Assembly (NCBI RefSeq): GCF_001704275.1
Contig: NZ_CP011533.1
Location: forward strand, 3,968,001-4,032,000
Length of the DNA: 64,000 nt
Direction of reading: 5' to 3'
Source of the DNA: Streptomyces noursei ATCC 11455
GTDB taxonomy: Bacteria > Actinomycetota > Actinomycetes > Streptomycetales > Streptomycetaceae
Below the pieces are notes generated by a model. That model made no database searches. It was given only the letters and a program-made list of their open reading frames with translations, and had not been told where the DNA came from. Shown here one piece after another: positions 52,745 through 62,063 of the stretch. Both the position numbers and the translations under genes were made by a program. How positions within the stretch are numbered: position 1 is the stretch's first letter; each line of letters begins with the position of its first letter.

Positions 52745-52935
52745 GCGGGCGAGCGTATTCGCCCGGGACCGCTTTGTGTACCCGGGAGTAACAGGTTTTC
52801 ACCCGCTTCGCACAATCGCGCCAGTATTCACTGGCCGTAAGCGGGCTGGTCTGGGGAGATGGGGCGACGGCGACGGTCCCGGCACCGCGGCCCGGCGGGC
52901 CGGGGGTGGCGGGGCGGGCCGGCGCCGCCGGGCGC

Positions 52936-54801
52936 TCACCGGCCGGACAGCTGGAAGGACGCGGTCGCGGTGTCGAACTGTCGCTTGGCGTCCGCGTGGG
53001 AGGCGACCGGGGAGGAGATCCAGATGTCCATCATCCTGCCGCCCTCGTTCCAGCTGAGGTCGTAGGTGTAGCGGGCGCCGGCATCCTGGGCACTGCCGTC
53101 CCAGACGAACTCCCAGCGCCCGGCCTGGAGTCCGTTGTGCGTGGTCTCGACGACCTTTCCGCCCCGGTATCCGGGATAGCTGTCGGACCCCTTGGCGTCC
53201 GCCTTGCGCATCGCCCCGATGGGCCCCTCGGGCACCGGCTTCTGCAGCTGCACCCCGATCCGGAAGCGCCTGCCCTCGGAGTAGTAGTAGACCCGCGAGT
53301 TCTCGTAGGAGCGGGTGAAGCCGGTCGGTACTGCCATGGTGAAGCCGGCCGGGTCGCGGACGATCTGGTAGCCGGACGGGGCCTGCCCGCCGTCGACCGG
53401 CCCGGCGGAGGTGGTCACCGTGGCCGTGGGGGTCGGTCCGGGCCCGCCCGGCGCGATGCCCCGCGGATCCGACGGGCCCCGGCCCGACGGCCCCTGGGCG
53501 CCCCCCTGCCCCTTCTTCCCCTTGTGGGCGGTGGCCTGTGCCGAGGCCCCGGGGTGCGCGGCGGTCAGGTCGTCGTCGATGCCGTCGCCGCCCCCGGGCG
53601 CCAGCAGGGCGACGAGGCCCGCCGCGGCGCCACCGAGGACGACCACGGCGGCGGCGACCACCAGGGGGAGGTTCTTGCGGCGGTCCGCCGGGCGGGCGGT
53701 GGCCGATGCCGGGGTGCCGGGCGCGGCGCCCCCGTGGCCGGGGACCGCGGCGAGCGCCACCGGGGGCCCGGCGAAGCCCCCGGCCCCGGGGCGCACCGCA
53801 CCGCCCGGGGTGGGCAGCACCGGCGTGCCGCCGGGCCGGAAGGGGGCGCCACGGTCCCCGGCCACCGGGGCACCCGGGCGGACCGCCGCGGCCGGCGGCC
53901 GGAACGGGTCCCCCTGCGGCGGGCGGGCCCCACGGCGGACGCCGTCGCCCGGCTCCCCGAAGGGGTCGCGCCCCGGCGCCGTGACACCGCTCAGCAGCCG
54001 CTCCGTCGCGTCCATGTCCAACCGCCGCTGCGGATCGCGCTCCAGCAGCCCGCCGAGCGCCTCCGCCAACGGCCCGTCCACCGGGGGTAGTTCGATCTCC
54101 TCGTAGACCACGGCGTGCAGCACCCCGGCCATCGAGTCCCGGCGGAACGGTGTCGCCCCACTGAGGGCGGCGCACAGCAGCACCCCCAGCGACCACAGAT
54201 CGGCCTCCGGGCCGGCGTCCCGCCCGGCCATCCGCTCCGGCGCGGTGTACTCGGGCGAGCCGACGAAGCCGCCGGCGTCGGTCAGCGTCGTCGCGCCCGG
54301 CACCTGGGCGATCCCGAAGTCCGTCAGCACCACCCGCTCGCCGCCGTCCTCCAGCAGCACGTTGGCCGGTTTGATGTCGCGGTGCAGCACGTCCCGGGCG
54401 TGCGCGGCGCGCAGCGCGCCCAGCAGCGCCAGGCCGATCCGGGCCGCCTCGTCCGGCGCGAGCGGCCCGGCGGAGGCCAGCAGGTCGGCCAGCGACGGGC
54501 CCTCCACTAGCTCCATCACGATCCACGGCCGCCCGTCCTGCTCGACCACGTCGTGCACCACGATCACGTTCGGGTGCTTGACCTGGGCGACCGTGCGCGC
54601 CTCCCGCATCGCCCGGTCGCGCTGCACCCGCGCCTCGGGCTCGGCCGTCATGTCGTCCAAGTGCAGTTCCTTGACGGCTACTTGGCGGCCGAGCAGTTCG
54701 TCCGTGGCCCGCCAGACCGTTCCCATGCCGCCACGGCCCAGGCGTATGCCGAGCCGATACCGATCGCCGATCAGACGGCCTTCTCCCCCGAAGATGCCCA
54801 T
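52936..54801 (-). CDS. Receptor-type Ser/Thr protein kinase
   Basis: This 621-residue protein starts at ATG 54801; upstream codons in the frame lack a ribosome site. Kinase domain: GRGGMGTVWRA, AVKEL, HRDIKPANVLL, DFGIAQ and APERMAG. A Pro/Gly-rich linker, one membrane helix (NLPLVVAAAVVVLGGAAAGL) and a C-terminal domain outside the cell follow; the latter includes FTMAVPTGFTRSYENSRVYY, YSEGRRFRIGVQ and VVETTHNGLQAGRWEFVWDG. This domain resembles that of the kinase at 25538, so both may read similar signals. Confidence 0.92.
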   Translation of the reverse strand: MGIFGGEGRLIGDRYRLGIRLGRGGMGTVWRATDELLGRQVAVKELHLDDMTAEPEARVQRDRAMREARTVAQVKHPNVIVVHDVVEQDGRPWIVMELVEGPSLADLLASAGPLAPDEAARIGLALLGALRAAHARDVLHRDIKPANVLLEDGGERVVLTDFGIAQVPGATTLTDAGGFVGSPEYTAPERMAGRDAGPEADLWSLGVLLCAALSGATPFRRDSMAGVLHAVVYEEIELPPVDGPLAEALGGLLERDPQRRLDMDATERLLSGVTAPGRDPFGEPGDGVRRGARPPQGDPFRPPAAAVRPGAPVAGDRGAPFRPGGTPVLPTPGGAVRPGAGGFAGPPVALAAVPGHGGAAPGTPASATARPADRRKNLPLVVAAAVVVLGGAAAGLVALLAPGGGDGIDDDLTAAHPGASAQATAHKGKKGQGGAQGPSGRGPSDPRGIAPGGPGPTPTATVTTSAGPVDGGQAPSGYQIVRDPAGFTMAVPTGFTRSYENSRVYYYSEGRRFRIGVQLQKPVPEGPIGAMRKADAKGSDSYPGYRGGKVVETTHNGLQAGRWEFVWDGSAQDAGARYTYDLSWNEGGRMMDIWISSPVASHADAKRQFDTATASFQLSGR

Positions 54802-54965
54802 GGCGACATCTTGCCGCACGCCCACCGGTCGCCCGGGGGCGACTCCCGCCCCAACACCCGCCCGATCACGGTCCGTTACCGCAGGTAGTCCTACAACACC
54901 GCCGCCACCTGCACCAGTTGGGAAAATGACCGGGATCCTCCTTCCCTTGTGGTCCACTGTCTGTC

Positions 54966-55436
54966 ATGGAGGCAGTCATAGCGAGCGTCGTCGCCGTCTT
55001 CGGGACCCTGCTGGGTTCCGCCGTCACCCACCACTTCCAGAGCCGGTCCGCCGACCGCAGCGAGGGGTTCGCCCGCGCGCAGCGGCTGCGGCAGGAGCGG
55101 ATCGATGCCTACTGCGCGTACGCGGGAGCGCTGCTGGACTACCGCCGGGTCCTCGTCCACAGCTGGTTCGTGCGGCACGAGGACGACCGCTGCGGCGAGG
55201 ACACCCCGGAGCTGCGCGAGGAGGTGTACAAGAGCCGTTACGCGGCCCAGGAGGCCATGTTCCGGGCCCAGATGGTGAGCGACGACCCGGACGTCCTCGA
55301 TCTCAGCGAGCGGATCATGGCCGAGGTGACCGAGATCCACTGGGTCGAGGACCGCGAGGCCCTCACCGAGCGGCGGGCGGCGACCCGAGCGGGCATCCGC
55401 GACTTCGTGGCGGCCACGGCCCGCCGCGTACGGTGA
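54966..55436 (+). CDS. Small membrane-anchored protein of unknown function
   Basis: This 156-residue protein starts at ATG 54966. One N-terminal helix (IASVVAVFGTLLGSAVTHHF) is followed by a long charged helical region (RLRQERIDAYCAYAGALLDY, EVYKSRYAAQEAMFRAQMVS) facing the cytoplasm or outside. It resembles widespread actinobacterial proteins of this layout with no function known. It is divergent from the kinase gene. Confidence 0.8.
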   Translation: MEAVIASVVAVFGTLLGSAVTHHFQSRSADRSEGFARAQRLRQERIDAYCAYAGALLDYRRVLVHSWFVRHEDDRCGEDTPELREEVYKSRYAAQEAMFRAQMVSDDPDVLDLSERIMAEVTEIHWVEDREALTERRAATRAGIRDFVAATARRVR

Positions 55437-55622
55437 ACGGCCCCGGCGCGCGCCCCGCCCCTCGCGCGGGGCAGGATCCACCATTTCTTGATCAACTCGC
55501 GACACACGGAGCGGAACCTCCCCCGCCCCTCCGCCCGTCCTTGACACAGTGAGGCGGCGGCAGCGGCGCCACCGGCGACAGTTCCGCCACGGCGACGCAC
55601 GGCACGGAATCGGGGATCGGGC

Positions 55623-56672
55623 ATGGTGATGCGGGACGGCGACGCGCTGGACGTACGTCCGGGCGGCGATCCGGCCCGCGCCGCCCCTCAGCACCACGGC
55701 GCCTACCACACCACCGCGTTCTTCCTCACCCTCTACGCGACCGCGCTCACCGCCTGGACGGTGTACGGGATCGTCCAAGGGGACGGCTCCGTATGGGACT
55801 TCGTCGAAGGACTGTTCAACCCGGGCGCTTCCCCCGCGTCCCAACTGGTCGGCCCCTACGAGTGGGCGTTCGCCGCCGCCTTCCTCGCCACCGCCGGGCT
55901 CGCCGTCGCCCACCGCCGGCCGGCCCGCAGCGCCGCCCTGTTCTCCGGGTTCTTCCTGCTGGCCGTGTCGCTGCGCGAGGCGGTCGGCCTCTGCGACGCC
56001 GCCTACCGCGACCAGTACGCCACCGACCCGCTCGGCGGGTGGGCGCTGGCCACCCGCGTGCTGGGCCTGGTGGTCGCGGTGGTCGTGCTGACCACGATGC
56101 TCCCGGCGACGGAGGGCCGGGAGCGGCCCCGGACCGGCTCACGGACGGGCAGTGGCGGCGCGTCGGGGGCCGCCTCCACCCCGTGCCCCGTACCCAGCGC
56201 CCGGGACCGCCGGCTCTCCCGCATCTGCGGCGTCCTCTTCCTGGCGATGGGCGTGACCCGGCTCGTCTGGACCGTCCACGACCTGACCCTGACCGGGATG
56301 GACACCTTCCGGTACCTCCGCGGCGCGGTGGACGGCTCGGTGCTGGGCACCCTCAACCTCGCCGCGTCCACCGAGTTCACCACCCTCGGCTCGGTGCTGG
56401 CCTTCTTCCTCCTGGGCTGGCTGGCCTTCCGCGCCCGCCGCGACCTGCGCGGCGCGCTCCTGGTCTTCGCCTCGGTCGAGCTGTACCTCACGGTCCGCAC
56501 GGTGGTCTGGCTGACCGTCACCGACTTCTTCAACCAGTCCTTCGAGACACCACAGGGCGCGCTGTCCATGGCCACCACGGCGTTCGGCCTGGCGGCGATG
56601 ACGTCGGTGGTGGTGCTGGTGATGGGGTGGCGGTCGGAACGGGATTCCCCTGTCGACGAGTCGACGACGTAA
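55623..56672 (+). CDS. Polytopic membrane protein of unknown function
   Basis: The protein has 349 residues from ATG 55623; GTG 55626 and ATG 55629 also possible. About eight hydrophobic segments are seen, for example TAFFLTLYATALTAWTVYGI, WAFAAAFLATAGLAVA, VLGLVVAVVVLTTMLP, FTTLGSVLAFFLLGWLAF and MATTAFGLAAMTSVVVLVMG. A cytoplasmic loop near residue 180 is Gly/Ser-rich. No transporter motif is visible. Confidence 0.75.
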   Translation: MVMRDGDALDVRPGGDPARAAPQHHGAYHTTAFFLTLYATALTAWTVYGIVQGDGSVWDFVEGLFNPGASPASQLVGPYEWAFAAAFLATAGLAVAHRRPARSAALFSGFFLLAVSLREAVGLCDAAYRDQYATDPLGGWALATRVLGLVVAVVVLTTMLPATEGRERPRTGSRTGSGGASGAASTPCPVPSARDRRLSRICGVLFLAMGVTRLVWTVHDLTLTGMDTFRYLRGAVDGSVLGTLNLAASTEFTTLGSVLAFFLLGWLAFRARRDLRGALLVFASVELYLTVRTVVWLTVTDFFNQSFETPQGALSMATTAFGLAAMTSVVVLVMGWRSERDSPVDESTT

Positions 56673-56715
56673 GCGCCACACCCGACGCCGGGATGCGGCG
56701 AGTTGCCGTGGGCGG

Positions 56716-57966
56716 TCAGTCGTGCGCCTGCAACGCGTCCGTCAGCTCGCGCCCCTCCGCCGCGCCCCGGCGCAGCAGGACGGCCGCGGTGGTGTGGAGT
56801 TCGTGCCACGCGTGCGGGCGGCCGACACCGGAGGCGTCGGGAACGCTCGCGAGGGCTGCGGCCAGGGATTGTTCGGCTTCGCCCGCGGCGGCGTGCGCGT
56901 GCGCGAGGCATGAGCGGTACCAGGCCCGGTCACGGCGGTAGTTGGGCGGTAGGGCGGCGAGGCCGGAGGTGAGGTGCCGGGTGGCGGTGCGCCACGCGCC
57001 GAGGTGCATGGCGGCCATGCCGTGTTGCAGGGTGAACCAGGTGTCGTCGTAGAAGTACATCCACGGCGGCTCGTCTTCGGGACGCGTGGCAGCGTGGGTG
57101 ATCAGTTCCTGGGCCTCGTCCAGGAGGCGGCGGGCGGCGTCGCCCTCCTGGTTGAGCGCATGGCCGCGGGCCGCCATCTGAGCCGCCATGCCCCGTACGC
57201 CCGGGGACGCACCCGGCGCCGACCAGCGAGCGGCCTCCGCGAGCCGTACGCACCGCCGCCCCCGCCCCCCGGACCAGGCCATGTGCGCCTTCATGCTGAG
57301 CGTCGTCGCGGCCATGTCGGTGTCCCCGGCCTCCAACGCCCATTCGTGGGACCGGTCGTACCAGGCCAGCGCGGCGGCCGATCGCCCCTGGTCCTGCGCC
57401 ATCCAGGCCAGGAACTGGGCGTGCTCGGAGGCCAGTCGGATCACTCGCCCCGCCAACGGGCCGCACGCTCCGGCGTAGAGGTTGACCACCGTGCGGAGTT
57501 GCTGGCCCATCACCTCGACTAGCGGGGCCGAGCCGATGAAGTCCTCGGCCCTGCGGTGTTCGGCCAGCAGGCGGTCGAGCCAGTCAAGCGTCGCGCCGTC
57601 GACACGGTGCGCGCCGTCCACCGCGGTGGTGACCCGCGCGAGGAGATCCTCGTCCGGGGTGACGCCCGCGAAGGCGAGCCCGGGGACGGGCAGTGCGTCG
57701 CCTTCCGCCGCGGCGCCCGGTAACCGCTCCGGCGGAATACCGAGCCCCGCGACGATGCGCTGCCGCACCTCCACCGAGGTGACCCGCCGTCGCCCGCGCT
57801 CGATCTCCGAGACGTCCGGCTGCACCAGCCCCACGCGCGCGCCGAGGGTCATCTGGCTGACGCCGGTGAGCCGCCGGTACGTGCGGAAGACCGCGCCCCA
57901 GTCCTCCTCGACGACCGCCGCCATGAGCCGGGGATGTGTCCACACGTCCGGAGCAAAGTCGCCCAT
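56716..57966 (-). CDS. XRE regulator with TPR-like C-terminal domain
   Basis: This 416-residue protein starts at ATG 57966. N-terminal helix-turn-helix: FRTYRRLTGVSQMTLGARVG, LVQPDVSEIERGRRRV. The C-terminal 300 residues are helical repeats (AQFLAWMAQDQGRSAAALAW, MKAHMAWSGGRGRR, YYFD-like WMYFYDDTWFTLQ) like those of tetratricopeptide-containing Streptomyces regulators that sense small peptides or gamma-butyrolactones. The TATAGG triple repeat is immediately upstream, and gene 58113 is divergent. Confidence 0.87.
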   Translation of the reverse strand: MGDFAPDVWTHPRLMAAVVEEDWGAVFRTYRRLTGVSQMTLGARVGLVQPDVSEIERGRRRVTSVEVRQRIVAGLGIPPERLPGAAAEGDALPVPGLAFAGVTPDEDLLARVTTAVDGAHRVDGATLDWLDRLLAEHRRAEDFIGSAPLVEVMGQQLRTVVNLYAGACGPLAGRVIRLASEHAQFLAWMAQDQGRSAAALAWYDRSHEWALEAGDTDMAATTLSMKAHMAWSGGRGRRCVRLAEAARWSAPGASPGVRGMAAQMAARGHALNQEGDAARRLLDEAQELITHAATRPEDEPPWMYFYDDTWFTLQHGMAAMHLGAWRTATRHLTSGLAALPPNYRRDRAWYRSCLAHAHAAAGEAEQSLAAALASVPDASGVGRPHAWHELHTTAAVLLRRGAAEGRELTDALQAHD

Positions 57967-57974
57967 GGCTCCAA

Positions 57975-58007
57975 TATAGGGCGGCCGGTATAGGGCCGTC
58001 CTATAGG
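57975..58007. promoter_or_regulatory. Triple TATAGG repeat before the XRE regulator
   Basis: TATAGG at 57975, 57989 and 58002, in direct orientation with periods of 14 and 13; CCTATA can also be read on the minus strand. It lies 9 to 41 bases upstream of ATG 57966 and so overlaps the promoter region. A likely operator for autoregulation. Confidence 0.6.
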
Positions 58008-58112
58008 AAGTTGGGCTGGGATCGGGCCGCGATCGGCGCGAGGGTCGTCCACGAGACGACGGGCCCGGCCGCGCGCCGGCCCGCCCCGCCCACCTGAAGA
58101 AAGCAGGCCGAC

Positions 58113-58610
58113 GTGTCGCACCCTTCCGCTCGTCCCGTTGCCCGGTTGCTGCCCTGGACCGGCTCCGCCGACCAGCCCTGCTATCTGCTCACCGACCAGA
58201 CGGGCGACGGCCCCGTCTCCCGGTACGCGGACCGGGTCGAGGCCCTCCAGTTGGCGATGAGCATCGGACTGCTGGATCACGCCGAGCCCCTCATCGACGA
58301 CCCCTCGGCCGATGCCGGGCAGTTGCGGTTCCTGTCGGCGCAACTGAGGACGGCGCTGCGGGACACCGTGCGGGTCGCGGAGAGCCGGGGCGAGCGGCTG
58401 GCGGCGTATCAGTGGTCCCAGGAGCCGGATGAGCCGGATCCCGAAGGCCGCGCAGCCGAAGGGGACGAGGCCGAAGGCGACCAACGCGCACGCAAAGGAC
58501 ATGAATCCGGTGAATCGGAAGAACCGAACAAGTCGTCCCTGACGCGCACGCGCAAAGCTGAACAATCAGGTGAAAACGGCGGCGGGGGAGGCGGCGACGG
58601 GGCCTCGTAG
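58113..58610 (+). CDS. Small cytoplasmic protein divergent from the XRE regulator
   Basis: This 165-residue protein starts at GTG 58113. A structured N-terminal half (ARLLPWTGSADQPCYLLTDQ, YADRVEALQLAMSIGLLDHA, LRFLSAQLRTALRDTVRVAE) is followed by a long Glu/Gly-rich disordered tail ending in a Gly run. Such small proteins are commonly divergent from this type of regulator in Streptomyces. The function is unknown. Confidence 0.78.
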   Translation: MSHPSARPVARLLPWTGSADQPCYLLTDQTGDGPVSRYADRVEALQLAMSIGLLDHAEPLIDDPSADAGQLRFLSAQLRTALRDTVRVAESRGERLAAYQWSQEPDEPDPEGRAAEGDEAEGDQRARKGHESGESEEPNKSSLTRTRKAEQSGENGGGGGGDGAS

Positions 58611-58930
58611 GCCCCCGCGACCAGGCGGGGAAGGTTCCCCTTCGGGCCACCCCCGCGCGCCGGGGGACGTCCGTCGCGTGTGGGGGCCGCGGCGGCCGTC
58701 GATGTGAACTGCAACGCGTCCTGGGCTTGTGGCCTCTTCAGTGGTGCAGCATGAGAACCACTCTGCCCGCGGGGTCCGCCCCGCGCCATCGTCCGCAGGT
58801 CGGGCGAGGACCCCCGCCGCTCGGCGGGGGTGTGGGGCCCTCTGAAGGGGGAACCGGCGGCAGGGACGGAGTCGCGCAACGCCGGGCGGTTCCGAGGCTC
58901 GGACGGGTGTGTGGGAGAAAGGGGCGGCCG
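58611..58930. other. Intergenic region before the two-component pair
   Basis: In these 320 bases I see no gene. CCCCCGCC (58811-58818) pairs with GGCGGGGG (58823-58830) in a tight hairpin. The promoter of the response regulator must lie between it and 58931 or upstream, but no match is clear. Confidence 0.4.
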
Positions 58931-59593
58931 GTGATCCGTGTCGCTGTGGTGGACGACGAGCGGCTCGTCAGGTCCGGACTGCGGATGATCCTGGGGACCG
59001 CCCCGGACATCGAGATGGTGGCGGACTGCGGCGGCGCAGAGGCCGTGGAGACCGTGCTGAGCTGCGCGGCCGAGGTCGTCCTGCTCGACATCCGGATGCC
59101 GGACGTGGACGGGCTGACCGTGCTGCGCGGGCTGCGCGCCGCCCCGGACCCGCCGGCCGTGGCGATGCTCACCACCTTCGACGCGCAGGAGTACCTGACC
59201 GCGGCGCTCCGGGAGGGCGCGGCGGGGTTCCTGCTCAAGGACTCCGACCCGGAGCAGTTGGTGCGGGCGGTGCGGACGCTGGCGGCGGGCGGCAGCGTGC
59301 TGGACCCCGGGGTGACCCGGGCGGTGATCGGCGGCTATCTGACGTCCGAGGACCAGGCCGCCGCGGCCCGGGCGGTGAGCGGGCTGACGCCGCGCGAGTC
59401 GCAGGTCCTGGCGCTGCTGGGCGAGGGCCTGGGCAATGCGCAGATCGCGGAGCGGATGGGGCTGGCGTCCAGCACGGTGAAGGACCATGTGCGGGCACTG
59501 CTGGCCAAGTTGGGCGGAATCAACCGCATACAGGCGGCGATCGTCGCGGACCGGGCGGGCCTGGTGGCAGGGGTTCCGCGGGGGACCGGGTGA
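58931..59593 (+). CDS. NarL/LuxR-type response regulator
   Basis: This 220-residue protein starts at GTG 58931, after AAAGGGG. Receiver: VAVVDDERLVRSGLRMIL, phospho-acceptor Asp in VVLLDIRMPDVDG, Thr in MLTTFDAQ, Lys in GFLLKDSD. LuxR helix-turn-helix: LTPRESQVLALLGEGLGNAQ, IAERMGLASSTVKDHV. Its stop overlaps the start of the kinase (GTGA), so the two are co-translated. Confidence 0.95.
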   Translation: MIRVAVVDDERLVRSGLRMILGTAPDIEMVADCGGAEAVETVLSCAAEVVLLDIRMPDVDGLTVLRGLRAAPDPPAVAMLTTFDAQEYLTAALREGAAGFLLKDSDPEQLVRAVRTLAAGGSVLDPGVTRAVIGGYLTSEDQAAAARAVSGLTPRESQVLALLGEGLGNAQIAERMGLASSTVKDHVRALLAKLGGINRIQAAIVADRAGLVAGVPRGTG

Positions 59594-61020
59594 TATCCGG
59601 CCGGGAGACCCCGGCGGGCCGGGACGCAGCCATGGGCGCGGTCGGAGGCGCGGCCGGGGACGCGGCCGCGAGCGCGGCCGGGGACGTAATCGGGGACGCG
59701 CCCGGAGAGGGGACGGCGGGACCGGGCGGCATACGGGGCCGCGACCGGTCCGGCACCCGCGTGCTCGTCCGCCACGTCGTCCGCCGGACCGCCCGCCGGG
59801 CCGTGCGCCGGCTGCTGTGCGGGCCGCTGGGCCGACGGCTGCGCCGGGTCGGCCCGGTGCTGGTCCCGATGCTGCTCTCGATCGCCGACGCGCTGCTCGT
59901 CAACGGCCTGGGGATGGCGCTGGAGCTGGGCGTCTCGGTGGTCGCTGCGGCGGCCCTGCTGCTGCGCCGCCGCTGGCCGCTGCTGGTGTTCCTGGTGACG
60001 CTGCCGGGGCTCTACATCGGCTACATCTGGTTCGCGCCGATGATCGCCCTCTACACCCTCGCCGCGCTGCGGCCCGGCCGCGCCCGGCTCGGCGTCTGCG
60101 CGCTGCTGCTGGTCGCCGCGCACTTCCTGCCGTATCCGATCTCCGACTTCGAGCCGACCGCGTACCGGGAGAACACCCTGGTCCTGATCGACGCCTGCGT
60201 CACCTCCGCGGCCCCGATCGCGCTCGGTCTGCTGGTCCGGACCCGGCGCGAACTCGCCTCCCGCGTCGAGGACCTGACCCGCAGCCTGCGCCGCGAGGAC
60301 CGGCTGCTGGCGGAGCGGGTGAAGGCAACCGAACGGGCCCGGCTGGCCCGGGAGATGCACGACGTGGTGGCCCACCAGGTCAGCCTGATCAGCCTGCAGG
60401 CCGGTGCCGTACAGGTCAGCACGGGGGACGCGGCGGCGCGGGACGGCGCCCGGACGATCCGTGAGCTGTCCGTCCGCACGCTGGAGGAGCTGCGGCACAT
60501 GGTCGGCGTCCTCCGGGCGGCCGGCGGCGACGCCCAGGAGGCGGGCGAACTGGCGCCGCAGCCGGATCTGGACGAGCTGCCCCGGCTGATCGAGATGAGC
60601 GCGCTGGACGTGACGTACGAGGGGCTGCGGACCGCGCACGACGGCGCCGCGGGGTCCGGCGCGGACCGGCCGCGCGGCGGCAGGACGGTCGAGCGGGCCG
60701 CCTTCCGCACCGTCCAGGAGGCGCTCACCAACGTCCGCAAGCACGCGCCGGGGGCGCAGGTACGGGTCCGGGTCGACGCGGTGGAGCTGGCCGCGCCGGG
60801 CGATCCGGAGGCGGTGGAGCGGGGCCGGGCCGGGCTGCGGGTGGAGATCCGCAACGGGCCGCCGGACGCGACGGTGCCGGTCCCCGCGCTGCCCGGGGGC
60901 GGGCACGGGCTGGTGGGGCTGCGCGAGCGCGCACAGAGCCTCGGCGGCACGCTGGAGGCGCGTCCCACGGCCGAGGGAGGCTTCGTCGTACGGGCGGAGT
61001 TCCCGTACGGGGCGGGGTGA
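59590..61020 (+). CDS. Sensor histidine kinase (DesK/NarX type)
   Basis: This 476-residue protein starts at GTG 59590, overlapping the response-regulator stop. The first 70 residues are Ala/Gly-rich and probably disordered, then four to five helices (VLVPMLLSIADALLVNGLGM, LLVFLVTLPGLYIGYIWFAP, LGVCALLLVAAHFLPYP). The HisKA_3 domain carries REMHDVVAHQVSLISLQAGA; the ATPase domain has VQEALTNVRKHAPG and GGGHGLVGLRERAQSLGG. There is no large extracellular domain, so it may sense membrane state. It phosphorylates the regulator encoded just upstream. Confidence 0.94.
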   Translation: MISGRETPAGRDAAMGAVGGAAGDAAASAAGDVIGDAPGEGTAGPGGIRGRDRSGTRVLVRHVVRRTARRAVRRLLCGPLGRRLRRVGPVLVPMLLSIADALLVNGLGMALELGVSVVAAAALLLRRRWPLLVFLVTLPGLYIGYIWFAPMIALYTLAALRPGRARLGVCALLLVAAHFLPYPISDFEPTAYRENTLVLIDACVTSAAPIALGLLVRTRRELASRVEDLTRSLRREDRLLAERVKATERARLAREMHDVVAHQVSLISLQAGAVQVSTGDAAARDGARTIRELSVRTLEELRHMVGVLRAAGGDAQEAGELAPQPDLDELPRLIEMSALDVTYEGLRTAHDGAAGSGADRPRGGRTVERAAFRTVQEALTNVRKHAPGAQVRVRVDAVELAAPGDPEAVERGRAGLRVEIRNGPPDATVPVPALPGGGHGLVGLRERAQSLGGTLEARPTAEGGFVVRAEFPYGAG

Positions 61021-61075
61021 GGACGGGGTTCCGCCGCGGCGGAACGCAGGTGGGCGACCGGTGCGGCCGGCCGGC

Positions 61076-61450
61076 TCAGGCCGACAGCGGGGCCGCCGCC
61101 TCGTCCACCGCCGTGGGCAGGTCCGGGTAGACCTCGAAGAGCCGGCGGACCCCGAGGGCGGCCAGCACACGGTTGACGTGCGAGCCGTCGACGGCGCCCT
61201 GGGCGGGCAGGATCAGCCGCAGTCTCCCCTGACAGGAACGCATCAGGCGGCGGGCGGCGATCAGCACGCCCACCCCGCTGGAGTCACAGAACCGGACCTC
61301 GGAGAGATCGAGGACCAGGGACCGCCGGCCCTCGGCCACCGCGTCGTGCACGTGCTGACGCACCGCGGGCGATGTGACCAGGTCCATCTCGCCCGAGACC
61401 TGAAGTACGGCCCAGGGGCCCTTTTCGTCCTCTGCCACCTTCAACGACAC
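61076..61450 (-). CDS. STAS-domain anti-sigma-factor antagonist
   Basis: This 124-residue protein starts at GTG 61450. STAS fold with VLQVSGEMDLVTSPAVRQHV and the phosphorylatable Ser in RFCDSSGVGVLIAARRLM. BldG/SpoIIAA-like proteins bind anti-sigma kinases when unphosphorylated and so release sigma factors. Length and motif are complete. No cognate kinase gene is adjacent; the nearby ECF sigma gene is not of the class usually controlled this way. Confidence 0.93.
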   Translation of the reverse strand: MSLKVAEDEKGPWAVLQVSGEMDLVTSPAVRQHVHDAVAEGRRSLVLDLSEVRFCDSSGVGVLIAARRLMRSCQGRLRLILPAQGAVDGSHVNRVLAALGVRRLFEVYPDLPTAVDEAAAPLSA

Positions 61451-62063
61451 GCGCTCGAAGCCTTTCGCTCGCTTTCGGACCGGATGGGCCCCGATTGCAA
61501 TCCGGAACCCACCCTTCCCGGCTCGACTGCCCGGCCTCTCCCCCGTGAAACGCTGTCGATTCCATGGCGCGGCGGGCTCCTCCCGCCCAAGGCTATGCCC
61601 AGAGGGCAGCGGGTTTTCGCCCGCAACCGGTCACACCCGCATAACACATGGGTAGATACGGTCACAAACGGTCCACATCGATCCACTTCGAACCGGAAGT
61701 GTCACCAGATCCACCACAACGTCACCACGCCCTTACCACCTGCGACGCCCTCGCGACCGGCTTTGCCGCAAAGGCGCCTGCACTGTCGGACCCGCCCACT
61801 ACATTCGAGGACACGGCGACCGTCACGCCGTGCGCACATCCGGTGCCACGGCGTCCGCACGCCGCCGGATCGGGTGATGACCTGGCATTCGTGAGCGAAG
61901 GGGCGAGTACGGGTACGACAGTGAGCGGGAGTGACGACACAGGGTCCTGCGGCGCGCGGGCCCTTCGTGCAGGCCGAGGTCGCGGCGGAGCGCGCGGCGG
62001 AGGTCTCGGCAGAGCGCCGGCCGAGGTGTGAGCCCGGCCGCGACGGGCAGGGATGGGGGTCCC
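61451..62063. other. Intergenic region before the ECF sigma gene
   Basis: In these 613 bases a frame from GTG 61931 to TGA 62074 (TTQGPAARGPFVQAEVAAER, AAEVSAERR) overlaps the sigma start by ATGA and could be a short upstream gene or part of a longer N terminus in another frame. GGTCACAAACGGTCCAC near 61659-61675 contains a short repeat. No promoter match is clear. Confidence 0.35.
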
